Below, one piece after another: positions 1-10,117 of a stretch of 64,000 bases of DNA; the first letter of the stretch is position 1, and every line of letters begins with the position of its first letter. The translations under genes were made by a program, and so were the position numbers. The notes under the pieces were generated by a model. That model was given only the letters and a program-made list of their open reading frames with translations, was not told the origin of the DNA and ran no database searches. Source of the DNA: Casuarina equisetifolia (lineage: Eukaryota; Streptophyta; Magnoliopsida; Fagales; Casuarinaceae); assembly GCA_028551475.1 (NCBI GenBank), contig CM052359.1, positions 25,235,583 to 25,299,582 of the forward strand. The letters are read 5' to 3'.

Positions 1-2
1 CT

Positions 3-146
3 TTGAATATTTTGCTTAATTGCTTTTGTAATGTGAATCGGGTTTCCGATGGTTTTGCATTAATGGGAAGTCTTTGGAGGAAAGGTTATAGTCCAAATAC
101 CGTGGCTGTAAATAAGCGGTACTTGGTGCCTATTTGCTTAACATTT
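3..146 (+). pseudogene. PPR protein fragment (N-terminal repeat)
   Basis: A 47-codon open stretch beginning at base 3 reads as part of a pentatricopeptide repeat: it contains NCFCNVNRVSDGFALMG and then RKGYSPNTV, the loop and helix B of a P-type PPR as found near the start of Rf-like PPR proteins. It ends at TAA after drifting into non-PPR residues, and the true upstream part lies outside the window. It is probably a detached 5' piece of the PPR locus that resumes at 1505, since the repeat order (this motif first, then the VKGL/HKDMVNG block) matches that family. It has no start codon and is not expected to be functional alone. Confidence 0.6.
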
Positions 147-149
147 AAT

Positions 150-1140
150 TCTCACTAAGTAAACTAGAATCATGACCATGAAGGATCTTATGGTTTTTTT
201 ATGGAGATGAGGGGTATTGCAGTATGAGAATGTAGATCAAGATGACTAATCTATTTGCATTTTGAAACATGTTCAAACATACATAAAGCGCTAGACATGT
301 TTTAAAGTACATTTTGAAACATGTAGAAATGTGATGTCAGATAGTTGAACTAACCTCAATAAGACATGAAAATATGGCTCTTGCATGGTTTTGCATTTTG
401 AATTGGATTTACTACTATCTATGGACCTACATGTTCTGAAAACTAAGCCTCTAACCTTTTGACTTAGATCCCACACAACTTTACCCAACAAGAAAAAAGA
501 AAGTGAATTGGATAAAATTCATAATAGTTTTTTTGCAGTTTATTTATGGCTAAATATAATCACAAGATCAATGGTGTGTAAGATTATTGTGTCATGAAGA
601 CATTTTATTAATTTATCCCTTTCTTGGCCATAGGAGCATGAATGTAATGGAGAGTGTAAATTGTATTAGGAAAATATATAATTTTTTTATCATGTTCATG
701 TTGATTTCTCTATAGCTACTGATCTTCTCTCTTCCAAGCTATGAATTAATGGGCTCAAAATCCTATGTTAAATTAACTGTGCAAGCTAAAGCCACTTAGA
801 TCTAAAAGGTTTGTTTCGGAGCATATTGTTGAATTATTAAGTAGATGCTACAAAATTGTGGTTCTACTATTTTGTGAATATAAAATTGTTTGTCATGGGT
901 CTTTAGAAGTTTGAACGCTTTGAATTCTTGGGACACTTGATGGGAATTTCGGGGACAGCCTTGCATTGATATGTTTTGGGGTTGTGAGTTTTTAAATCCC
1001 ATATAAACCTAAGTTCTTGAGCTATGCTGTTATTGGGGGTTCCAGCAAAATATCAAGGATGTTATTGGAAAGAAAGCTTGCCTTAAGGAAGAAAGATAAG
1101 CTATATAAATTGTTGTCAAGAATTGAATTTCCGTATGCCT
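150..1140. other. AT-rich interval without a recognisable gene
   Basis: No coding pattern is visible on either strand. The last ~220 bases up to 1244 look like the 3' part of an intron: a long T-run is followed directly by GCAG at 1241-1244. This interval therefore either separates the PPR fragment at 3-146 from the main ORF or is the intron that came with the captured exon at 1245. Confidence 0.5.
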
Positions 1141-1244
1141 TGTGCATGTTGTTGATCAAACTCTTTCCTCCCAAGTTGTTATCCATATAATTGTTGCAAT
1201 CCTAGGGTTGTTCAATACTTCCTGGTCCTTTTTTTTTTTTGCAG

Positions 1245-1504
1245 GTATGCTTTCATTGAAAGATCTTGTAGATACCATAGCCAAAAAGCTGCAGAAATAC
1301 TTGTTTGTAGGTGCTGAATTGCATGGAAAAAAGGACAATGGTCTATTTCCATGCAAAATCTCAAAAATTGTAAATGAAGTTCCTGAAAAAATTCAATATG
1401 AGGTGACATGGCTTGACAAAAGTAAGAAAGTAAAGGAAAATTCGTTACTGAATAGCAAAGATTTAGTACACAAGAAGCTTCCCTTTAGTAGAAGTGTTTT
1501 GAAG
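1245..1504 (+). other. Captured exon of a DDT-domain (WAC/ACF1-like) gene
   Basis: The segment starts immediately after a strong 3' splice site (T10 then GCAG, 1231-1244) and ends at the codon series SRSVLK, where plant DDT-domain proteins normally continue with a Ser-Phe-Ile-Arg motif. Here it is abutted by PPR sequence instead. The aligned blocks are MLSLKDLVDTIA, GAELHGKKDN, YEVTWLDK and KKLPFSRSVLK. The neighbouring DDT-gene exons are absent from the window, so this looks like a one-exon capture. The assignment rests on remembered family sequence and should be searched. Confidence 0.6.
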
Positions 1505-4500
1505 GGCAGAGTTGATGAGGTGCATGAGTTGTTCATGGAAATGGACAAATTGGGTTGTAGTCCTAATGTTTTTACATTTAGGATCTTAGTGAAGGGTTTG
1601 TCTCAAGCAGGCAACATGATGGTTGCCCTTCAATTACACAAAGACATGGTGAATGGTCGATTTGGTTTAAAGTGTAAGCCTGATGTGGTTTGTTATGGTA
1701 TTATCATTCATTTGCTTTATAAGCACAAATATGTGAACAAGGCGAAAGAAATTTTCTTGGAAATGAGGAGTAGGGGAATATCTCCAAATGTGGTTGTTTA
1801 TAACTCTATGATTAATGGTTTGTGTAAGGTTGACAAGGTTGATGAGGCACTTGGGTTGTTCATAAAAATGGAGAAATCGGGTTGTAGTCCAGATATTGTA
1901 ACTTATAACTCTATGATTAATGGTTTATGTAAGGTGGACAGAGTTGATGAGGCACGTGAGTTTTTCATAAAAATGGACAAATTGGGTTGTAGTCCCGATA
2001 TTGTAACTTACAACTCTATGATTAATGGTTTATGTAAGGTGGATAGGTTTCATGAGGCGCACAAATTATTCATGGAAATGGACAAATTGGGTTGTAGTCC
2101 CGATATTGTAACTTATAACTCTATGATTAATGGTTTGTGTAAGGTAGATAGGTTTCATGAGGCGTACAAATTATTCATGGAAATGGACAAATTGGGTTGT
2201 AGTCCCGATATTGTAACTTATAACTCTATGATTAATGGTTTATGTACAGTGGAGGGAGTTGATGAGGTGCTCGAGTTGTTCATGAACATGGACAGATTGT
2301 GTTGTAGTCCAAACATTGTAACTTATAATTCTATGATTAATGGTTTGTGTAAGATGGATAGAGTTGATGAGGCACGTAGGTTGTTCATAAAAATGGGCAA
2401 ATTGGGTTTTAGTCCTGATATTGTAACTTATAATTCTATGATTAATGGTTTATGTAAGGTGGATGAAGTTGATGAGGCGCTCGAGTTGGTCATGAAAATG
2501 GACAAATTGGGTTGTAGTCCAGATATTGTAACTTATAACTCTATTATTAATGGTTTGTGTAAGGTGGATAGAGTTGGTGAGGCACTCAAGTTGCTCAAGA
2601 AAATGAAGAAATTGGGTTGTAGTGTAGATACTATAAGTTATACATCTATGATTAATGGTTTGTGTAAGGTGGATAGGGTTGATGAGGCGCTTGGGCTGTT
2701 CATGGAAATGGACAAATTGGGTTGTAGTCCAAATATTGTAACTTATAACTTTATGATTAATGGTTTGTGTACGGTGGACAGAGTTGATGAGGCACTCAGG
2801 TTATTCATAAAAATGGACAAATTGGGTTATAGTCCAGATATTGTAACTTATAACTCTATGATTAATGGTTTGTATAAGGTAGACAGAGTTGATGAGGCAC
2901 ACGAGTTGCTCAAGAAAATGGAGGAATTGGGTTGTAGTCCAGATATTATAACTTATAACTCTATGATTAATGGTTTGTGTAAGGTGGACAGGGTTGATGA
3001 GGCTCTTGGGTTGCTCATGAAAATGGACAAATTGGGTTGTAGTCCAGATATTGTAACTTATAACTCTATGATTAATGGTTTGTGTAAGGTGGACAAGGTT
3101 GATGAGGCACTTTGGCTGTTCATGGAAATGGACAAATTAGGTTGTAGTCCAAACATTGTAACTTATAACTTTATGATTAATGGTTTGTGTAAGGTGGATA
3201 GAGTTGATGAGGCACACGGGTTGTTCACAAAAATGGACAAATCGGGTTATAGTCCAGATATTGTAACTTATAACTCTATGATTAATGGTTTGTGTAAGGT
3301 GGACAAAGTTGATGAGGCACACAAGTTGCTCAAGAAAATGGAGGAATTGGGTTGTAGTCCAGATACTATAAGTTATACATCTATCATTAATGGCTTGTGC
3401 AAAGTGGACATGGTTGATGAGGCACTCAGGTTGCTCATGAAAATGGAGAAATTGGGTTGTAGTCCAAATATTGTAACTTATAACTCTATGATTAATGGTC
3501 TATGTAAGGTGGACAGGGTTAATGAGGCGCTCAAATTGTTCATGAAAATGGACAAGTTGGGTTGTAGTCCAGATATTGTAACTTATAACTCTATGATTAA
3601 TGGTTTGTGTAAGGTGGACAAAGTTGATGAGGCACATAAGTTGCTCAAGAAAATGGAGGACTTGGGTTGTAGGCCAGATACTATAAGTTATACATCTATC
3701 ATTAATGGCTTGTGCAAAGTGGACATGGTTGATGAGGCACTCAGGTTGCTCATGAAAATGGACAAATTGGGTTGTAGTCCAAATATTGTAACTTATAACT
3801 CTATGATTAATGGTCTATGTAAGGTGGACAGGGTTAATGAGGCACTCAAATTGTTCATGAAAATGGACAAGTTGGGTTGTAGTCCAGATATTGTAACTTT
3901 TAACTCTATTATCAATGGTTTGTGTAAGGTGGCTAGAGTTGGTGAGGCACTCAAGTTGCTCAAGAAAATGAAGAAATTGGGTTGTAGTCTAGATACTATA
4001 AGTTATGCATCTATGATTAATGGTTTGTGTAAGGTGGATAGGGTTGATGAGGCGCTTGGGCTGTTCATGGAAATGGACAAATTGGGTTGTAGTCCAAATA
4101 TTGTAACTTATAACTTTATGATTAATGGTTTGTGTAAGGTGGACAGAGTTGATGAGGCACTCGGGTTGTTCATAAAAATGGACAAATTGGGTTATAGTCC
4201 AGATATTGTAACTTATAACTCTATGATTAATGGTTTGTATAAGGTGGGCAGAGTTGATGAGGCACACAGGTTGTTTAAGAAAATGGAGGAATTGGGTTGT
4301 ACTCCAGATATTATAACTTATAACTCTATGATTAATGGTTTGTGTAAGGTGGACAGAGTTGATGAGGCACTTAAGTTGTTTATGAAAATGGACAAATTGG
4401 GTTGTAGTCCTGATGTTATTACATCTATGATCTTATTGAAAGGTTTGTCTCGAGCAGGCAACGCAATGGTTGCATTTCAATTACACAAAGACATGGTGAA

Positions 4501-4684
4501 TGGTCAATTTGGCTTGATGTGTAAGCCTAATGTGGTTTGTTATCGTATTGTCTTTGATTTGCTTTGTAAGCATGGATATGTGAACAAGGCAAAAGAACTT
4601 TTCTTGGAAATGAGGAGTAGGGGAATATCCACAAACTTTTGCTTCATTGATAGATGTGCTGTGCAAGGTGGGAAAGATGAATGA
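1247..4684 (+). CDS. Chimeric protein: DDT-gene exon fused to a 25-repeat PPR array
   Basis: The reading frame is open from 1142, but 1142-1244 looks like intron (T-run then GCAG), so the ATG at 1247 is preferred, giving 1145 residues. Residues 1-86 (MLSLKDLVDTIAKKL, then AELHGKKDN, CKISKIV, EVTWLDK, KKLPFSRSVLK) resemble the conserved segment between the WAC and DDT domains of plant DDT-domain, ACF1-like chromatin proteins. At 1505 the frame passes directly into PPR sequence in mid-motif (GRVDE). Then come two divergent PPRs, 25 almost identical 35-aa P-type repeats (1790-4414), and two more divergent PPRs. P-type PPR proteins bind organellar RNA one base per repeat. No organelle targeting peptide is evident at the 1247 start. 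The ORF ends in a frameshift relative to the family, so the locus may be non-functional; the long open frame argues for recent expansion or retained translation. Confidence 0.7.
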   Translation: MLSLKDLVDTIAKKLQKYLFVGAELHGKKDNGLFPCKISKIVNEVPEKIQYEVTWLDKSKKVKENSLLNSKDLVHKKLPFSRSVLKGRVDEVHELFMEMDKLGCSPNVFTFRILVKGLSQAGNMMVALQLHKDMVNGRFGLKCKPDVVCYGIIIHLLYKHKYVNKAKEIFLEMRSRGISPNVVVYNSMINGLCKVDKVDEALGLFIKMEKSGCSPDIVTYNSMINGLCKVDRVDEAREFFIKMDKLGCSPDIVTYNSMINGLCKVDRFHEAHKLFMEMDKLGCSPDIVTYNSMINGLCKVDRFHEAYKLFMEMDKLGCSPDIVTYNSMINGLCTVEGVDEVLELFMNMDRLCCSPNIVTYNSMINGLCKMDRVDEARRLFIKMGKLGFSPDIVTYNSMINGLCKVDEVDEALELVMKMDKLGCSPDIVTYNSIINGLCKVDRVGEALKLLKKMKKLGCSVDTISYTSMINGLCKVDRVDEALGLFMEMDKLGCSPNIVTYNFMINGLCTVDRVDEALRLFIKMDKLGYSPDIVTYNSMINGLYKVDRVDEAHELLKKMEELGCSPDIITYNSMINGLCKVDRVDEALGLLMKMDKLGCSPDIVTYNSMINGLCKVDKVDEALWLFMEMDKLGCSPNIVTYNFMINGLCKVDRVDEAHGLFTKMDKSGYSPDIVTYNSMINGLCKVDKVDEAHKLLKKMEELGCSPDTISYTSIINGLCKVDMVDEALRLLMKMEKLGCSPNIVTYNSMINGLCKVDRVNEALKLFMKMDKLGCSPDIVTYNSMINGLCKVDKVDEAHKLLKKMEDLGCRPDTISYTSIINGLCKVDMVDEALRLLMKMDKLGCSPNIVTYNSMINGLCKVDRVNEALKLFMKMDKLGCSPDIVTFNSIINGLCKVARVGEALKLLKKMKKLGCSLDTISYASMINGLCKVDRVDEALGLFMEMDKLGCSPNIVTYNFMINGLCKVDRVDEALGLFIKMDKLGYSPDIVTYNSMINGLYKVGRVDEAHRLFKKMEELGCTPDIITYNSMINGLCKVDRVDEALKLFMKMDKLGCSPDVITSMILLKGLSRAGNAMVAFQLHKDMVNGQFGLMCKPNVVCYRIVFDLLCKHGYVNKAKELFLEMRSRGISTNFCFIDRCAVQGGKDE
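1790..4414 (+). repeat. 25 tandem 105-bp units (35-aa PPR motifs)
   Basis: There are twenty-five in-frame copies of a unit starting with the pattern IVTYNSMINGLCKVDRVDEA and ending in KLGCSPD or KLGCSPN. None contains a stop codon or an indel. Variation is concentrated in a few positions. Longer blocks recur: units 8-12 (2525-3049) match units 21-25 (3890-4414) and units 15-17 (3260-3574) match units 18-20 (3575-3889). This implies expansion by unequal exchange of multi-repeat blocks. Confidence 0.95.
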
Positions 4685-5095
4685 AGGAAATGAGTTTTTG
4701 CAATTGATGATTCAAAGATGTGAGAATGCTTACACGTTTACATTCAACACAATGATGATTGGATTCTACTTGGTGGGTGGACTTGCTGGTGCAAGAAAGC
4801 TGTTTGATTCTATGGTATGTAAAGGGCACAAACCTAATGGTGTAAGGTTCAATGTGTTGTTTGATGGATATTGCAATAATTGAAAAATAGAGGAAGCAAT
4901 GAATACTTTTGGGAAAATGATGGTTGTGGAGTTTGGCAAATGGTTATAATGTATAATGCACTATTGACTGGTCTTTTTAATGCAAGCACATTGGACAATA
5001 TAAAGGAGCTTTATGAAGGAGCTTTTTGATCCCATGGCTAGCAAAAGTTATGAACCTAATGCTCTGTGCTGCAATGTGTTCATAAATGCATATAA
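4638..5095 (+). pseudogene. Frameshifted and decayed C-terminal PPR repeats
   Basis: A one-base shift near 4632-4645 moves the PPR frame out of the main ORF. The continuation (LIDVLCKVGKMNEGNEF, then FNTMMIGFYLVGG and RKLFDSMVCKGHKPNG) stays open to a TGA at 4881-4883. That TGA stands where the family has a codon inside the motif YCNN-x-KIEEAMN. Further remnants (KIEEAMNTFGKMMV; YNALLTGLFNASTLDN; PNALCCNVFINAYN) can be followed to about 5095 with more shifts and stops. This is the normal C-terminal repeat set of an Rf-like PPR gene, now dead. Confidence 0.75.
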
Positions 5096-6320
5096 CTACC
5101 TTATTTTTAAATTGTGCAAAGCTGCAAAGCTTGAAGTAATGATTGATTCATTCTTCTTACACATTATACAATAATTTCTCCATAGATATCAATGTTGTTC
5201 TATCTTACACAATCCCAATGCCATGTTTACTACAGCTCATGTCTATGCTTCACTTCTCTTCTACTCGTGTTCTTTTTTTTATTTTGTTTGCCAGTTCCTT
5301 CTACATATGACAAACCCAGCAAACATGACTCTCTTGTTATATGTGTTTGTTTTTCTTTTTGTTATACAATTTCTTTTAAGAAGTAGTTCTTTGTCTCTTC
5401 ATTTGAATTTGTATTAACTTGAAACCATCAAGATATGTTAACAGAAATTTGTAACTAACTAGCTCAATTTCCCTAGGTCGTGTGCTATTTTCATAGATTT
5501 CTTTCCTTTTGCAATTATTACTGTTTAGTTTAAGTTATATTATTTGATAGTGGTCTCAACTAGAATTTATAATTTATGAAGGTCTCAAAGGCTTGGTGAG
5601 TATGTAATATACTATTTCTTTTGTTTTATAGATAGATATTAGCCCTTTTTGGGGTCAGCATTTTGAAGGTTTGAACTTTTTTATCAACAATATGTTGTTA
5701 ATGGGGGGGAAAAGGGGCTGCCTAATCCATTCTTAGTGTCTATTTTCATTGAAAAGTTATGCATGTAGTGGACTTGGAGTCCACAACATTACCTTCCACT
5801 TAGTTTTTATGGCTAGAGAAACTAAAGGTCAAGCTTGATCTAGTTATACAAGAATGGATTACATGTGATCCATTTTTCATATAATTCTTATTTTCTTTCT
5901 TTTAAGAGATGAATGCTTGATTGTGGCTTCACTATGGTTACTATGGAATGCTAGAGGTTGTTATTCATATTTAGAAGCTAAATGGAGCCTGGAGCACTAT
6001 GTTAAGACTTGGACCTTGTTGAATTGAATACTTGTTTAAATACTTGTTCAAATCATTTCATGTTTATTGAATTGTCAAGTATAATTTATGTTTAAGAGTT
6101 CCTAGTCATTGCAACATTGTGTGATTACTTCTATTTTTTTATTAGTGAAATGTTGTTGTCAATTGATGTTAGATTCCCCCATCAACCTAGCTTGTCGTTT
6201 TCACTTCTAAACATAATTTATTTATGTTATGTGCGCACGCACATGTGTGCATGCATGCGTGTTGTGTTTGACATAGAATGTCAAGTTTGATTTGTAACCA
6301 ATGTAAGCATTGCCTGTAAT
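5096..6320. other. AT-rich interval, no gene seen
   Basis: Only short random ORFs and T-rich tracts occur here. No protein family, RNA gene or terminal repeat could be recognised, apart from the alternating tract at 6222-6266. Confidence 0.6.
6222..6266. repeat. Alternating purine-pyrimidine tract (Z-DNA-prone)
   Basis: About 45 bases of mostly alternating GC/GT/CA/TG steps, including TGTGCGCACGCACATGTGTG and CATGCATGCG, with small internal palindromes. The composition is unlike the surrounding AT-rich DNA. Confidence 0.6.
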
Positions 6321-6329
6321 ATCTCTTTG

Positions 6330-8260
6330 GCACAAAGTCAGGCTGATGGTGGACCACTTATTATTCCAGCATTACAAATTGATCAAATAAAATTAGGAGT
6401 GTAAGTCATACAGGCAAGTAGTGGATCATCAAGAGAGGATTCAGATGATGATGAACTTGAGGGGGACATAGAAAACATTGAGAAAAACGTGCAGGGAGGT
6501 AACAGAAAGCTATTTGATTTGTTAGTTATGTTTTTTTGTTTTCACATAGTTCTTAAAAGTCTTGGCTACCCTTTATTTACCTTATTGTTGTAGCTTATAG
6601 TTAGATGAATGATCACTTGATCCAAAATGAGATGCTAGAAGACGAAATTCTTGTATACACTTTCCAAATTCAACTAAATGAAACTCTTATACCTAATAAC
6701 TTACGATTGGCTACCTTAGTCCTTTTTACATACTTATTTCAAACAACAAACAATATTGTGCATAAAAAGACCAATGAAGAGTATCTATCTAGGAAAATAG
6801 TATAAAAGGAAACAAAATGCTCTAATTGATTGGAAGGAAGTGTGAGAATTTTTCCTTAATGGATATAGTTGTCTAATGATAAATTTCTTGATAATAATTA
6901 GTGTCTACATATCTTTATATTAACAAAGTCTTATCGTCTCTACCTATGTAAAAAAGAAAAAAAAAAGGGTAAATTTTTAATAATATTTAAAAGAGGATTT
7001 TGTGTTTTGATTTGAAACATTTTTTGATCTATTATAAAATTGTTAAGTATATTTTTCTCTAAGTTTCATGTTTGAGAAATATTTTTGGAGTGATCTACCT
7101 AAGAGAGGTATTTGGTGAATTTTCGAAAATTCTTTTTTTTTTCCTCATAGACATGGATATTTGAGAAAACATAAACATGAATGAAGTTGAAATATTTCGT
7201 GCAAGAAATTAATATTTTTTGAACGAAATAAGAATGACTATGCAATAATTTTGGAAGGGGAGTGATCTTGACTACCCATCTCCGATGAGAATGGGTATGC
7301 AAATCTAGGACAATGAAGGTAGCTTTTTTTTTTGTTATGTTGGTCAGATAACCATCTTTTGTCTCAAACAGGGGTGTTCATGCCACTACCTCTCTCTTTA
7401 TCTCTCTCTCTCTCATGATTTTGGAAATTATAAGTCACCATCACCAATGAAAATTTTATGCAGTCATTTATCTCAAAATATTCTCATAAGGCATGTAAAA
7501 GCTTTTGAAAAAATTGTTGTCCAAAAGTTATGTTCTCTTTAAAAAAAAAAAAAAAAACTTATATTTGTAGTTTTAAGAATACGATTTTTGCTTAATATTT
7601 GGAAAAAAAAATTCTTGGAAATAAAATACTTTTTTTATACCACTACCAAACATGTGTAAGATTTTTTTGTTTGTGCTCTAATGCCCTCTTTGTACATTTG
7701 GAAAGGCTTTTGAAGGTAAAGGGAAGTCAAGAGTGATCTAACTAAAGTATCTCAATTTTGATCTCAAATGGGTTTCCTTTGTACCTTATTTGACTCTTTG
7801 ACTTTTTTTGTTTAAGTTTTCTTTTTGTATGAGTGACCCCTAGTATACAACATATATATCTTGGTGTTGTTCTTCTTTGATGTTTTCTTGTTGAAATTTT
7901 TATATATTTTAGGGAAAAAAAAAAGCTTTTCAATTGACATTTTGAGGGTCTGCTCAAGATGTGTTGAAATTGAGAATCAGCTAGATGCTCTAGAGGATAA
8001 AAAACAAGTACATTTGAATGAACTTGAGACTTAAGCAATGCTTTTATTTTATTTCCTAATACCAATATGATATCCCCTTCTCTTTTCCCTTTTTAGTTCG
8101 TCTCTTTTAAGATTATGTGGTTTTGTATAGGTTGGACAACTTAAGGTCGAGAACTTTACATTACTAAAATGTCTCTATTAGGTTAAAGAAAAGTATGAAG
8201 ATTCTGGTTTTGATAACAGAATTTTAAAAGTTGATATTGAGAATTTGTGATCAAAGTTAA
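6330..8260 (+). pseudogene. bZIP transcription factor remnant (Opaque2/bZIP10-25-like)
   Basis: Three separated blocks in the right order recall a plant group-C bZIP. Block 1 (6330-6492) has GGPLIIPALQ, an in-frame TAA, then ASSGSSREDSDDDELEGD, matching the acidic serine-rich stretch that precedes the basic region. Block 2 (about 7940-8034) is the basic region: a frame reading N-stop-ESAR-C-SR, and after a shift KQVHLNELET, clearly the NRESARRSRRRKQ-type DNA-contact helix with Arg codons lost to stop or Cys codons. Block 3 (about 8130-8250) is zipper: VGQLKVENFTLLK and, after a stop, FDNRILKVDIENL. Stops and shifts in each block and missing flanking exons show a dead, still intron-containing copy. 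Confidence 0.7.
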
Positions 8261-9125
8261 GCCTTATTATCTTCAAATTGTAGTTATTTTGCTGTTACAT
8301 GCACCTTATTGTTACTTTATATCTAGTTGTTATTGACAATTGTTTTGAACTTAAGTCTTATTGTGTAGTAAAGGGGTTGAATTATTCTATGATTATAAAT
8401 TTTGAGAAGCTTAGATAGAATTTCAAAAGACGATTAGCATTTTTTGGGATCTTCTGGAGGTTAAGAGGTTTATGTAATTTCTTTTGTTGCTTATGGAGAA
8501 GCACCTATTAAACCTTTGTATTAACTTCAAACAATATCATATCTTGATCTTAATTTATCCTAGATTGGAGATATATGGTTGTCCTAATTCCTGATAATAA
8601 ATGAAATGAAATGGAACTCTCTCATATTCTATTGAAATAATGAGCATGATGACTTAGATTTCATGATAGTTGGCATGGTCAAGTGTTTCTTTCCCAAAAT
8701 TTCTCAAAAAGTCACATATTGATAAGTAAAGGTTTAAATTATTGATCTATCATGTTTTAGTATGCTATATGTATTCTACTCATAAGAGTATGTTGGTATA
8801 CTCAATAGTTGAATGCATGTGCGTATGAATACATTAATCATTAGTCACTTGCAAAAGATTTAGTCTAACCAACAACTTCTCATGGTGTGAATATTTAAGT
8901 TATGAGCATAATTTTCTTGTGTTCACCCACAAAAAGAAAGAGTTGGTTACTATAGATATTTCTTGTCTTTTTAATCCCTTATTATGTGTAGGTTTTAAGA
9001 ATTATTGTGTACAAATTTCTTTGATAGATTGTAATTCCATATATGTACAATATGATCTCGTCATACAATTTGTTTTTGGGTTCCAACCCTTAAGATCACA
9101 ATAGGGAGAGACTTGGTAAATTTCC
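8261..9125. other. No gene seen
   Basis: AT-rich sequence without recognisable coding blocks. It may be the more decayed 5' part of the LINE remnant that becomes visible after 9130. Confidence 0.5.
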
Positions 9126-9129
9126 TCAT

Positions 9130-9830
9130 TATGAAATTTTTCAAAGAAGCATCTTTTTCCCCTCAATGTAGAATGGTTATTGTGCTTGTTGGTTATTATG
9201 TTCTTTGGAATATTTGGCTTGTGGGAAACAAGATTCTTTATTTTGACCAATGATTTTTTATTATGCTCTTGGAGGGATCTTTGCTATTTGAAGTTCGCAT
9301 GCTTGTTGCAAATTATAAGGGTGATAAAGCTTCGTCTATTTTAGATTGTAAACATTTATTAGCCTTGCAAATACCATTTCTATATTCCCCAATTTTAAGG
9401 GGTGGAATGGTTAAATGAAAATTGTCCCTTCTAGATCTATAAAGTTGAAAATGGTTCAAGTGTTAATGATTTATGTACTAGTGGTAGGGTTGGTAATGCT
9501 AATGGTAGTGTCCATTTACTATGGTGATAGTGCTATTGTTGAAGTCAATGCTTTGTTGGAAGAATTGAAACTTTATTTATAAAAGGGACTCTTGGTGCTT
9601 TATTATGAAATTGCAGGCATATATCATGTGAAGATTAATTGGGACTAAAATATTAACAACCTCCTTGATGAGGCTCGTTATGTTATTCTATCATTTTTTA
9701 ATGTTTTTCAAAGGTTTTTCTTTGTTGGTCAATTTGAGATAGATTATGCTCCTTTGATAATTTTTGATTGGGTCAAATTTTATGCCTATCTTCAATTGTC
9801 AATATTTACATGGATTAGGCGTTAAGTTCT
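9130..9830 (+). mobile_element. LINE remnant: zf-RVT/RNase H tail
   Basis: Fragments in different frames follow the order at the end of a plant LINE ORF2. A VLWNIWLVGNKI segment is followed by GWLK-type residues (9399-9425), then NGSSVNDLCTSGRVGNANGS (RNase H glycine-rich strand). Next come GDSAIVEVNALLEELKLYL and KGLLVLYYEIAG, the strand/helix holding the RNase H acidic residues. Multiple stops interrupt every part. No poly(A) tail or target-site duplication was identified. Confidence 0.45.
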
Positions 9831-10117
9831 ATCCAGTATTTGTCAAAGGCTTCGGTACTTTTTTTTATTTTCATTTATTAATTTAATTGCACAGGTTAAG
9901 TCCTTTAAAAAAAAATCGAAAGGTAGTCAAGAGCAAACTTTTCCTAATAATCCCAAGCCATATGTGCCATTATTTTCATTCCCCCAATGACACGACTAAC
10001 AAAATTGATAAGCAATTTTTTACATTTCTTAACATATTTAATAAACTACATAGTAACATTCATTTTGCAAATAACAAAGCCTAAATGCCTATTTATGAGA
10101 AATTTTCAAGGAGATGG

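Noticed and set aside
1142..1246. ATG at 1142 as the start of the PPR chimera
   Set aside because: The 35 codons before 1247 translate a long T-run directly before GCAG, which is intron-like, and the hydrophobic peptide does not resemble a targeting signal.
3137..4267. Antisense ORFs in the PPR array and a CRISPR-like reading of the repeats
   Set aside because: The repeats are 35-codon PPR motifs without spacers in a plant genome; the antisense ORFs repeat with the array and have no own signal.
5192..5417. Two overlapping 64-codon plus-strand ORFs
   Set aside because: Phe/Ser/Leu-rich products of T-rich DNA with no motif or splice context.
7742..8065. 107-codon minus ORF across the bZIP basic region
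   Set aside because: Shadow of the plus-strand bZIP remnant, which has recognisable ordered blocks.
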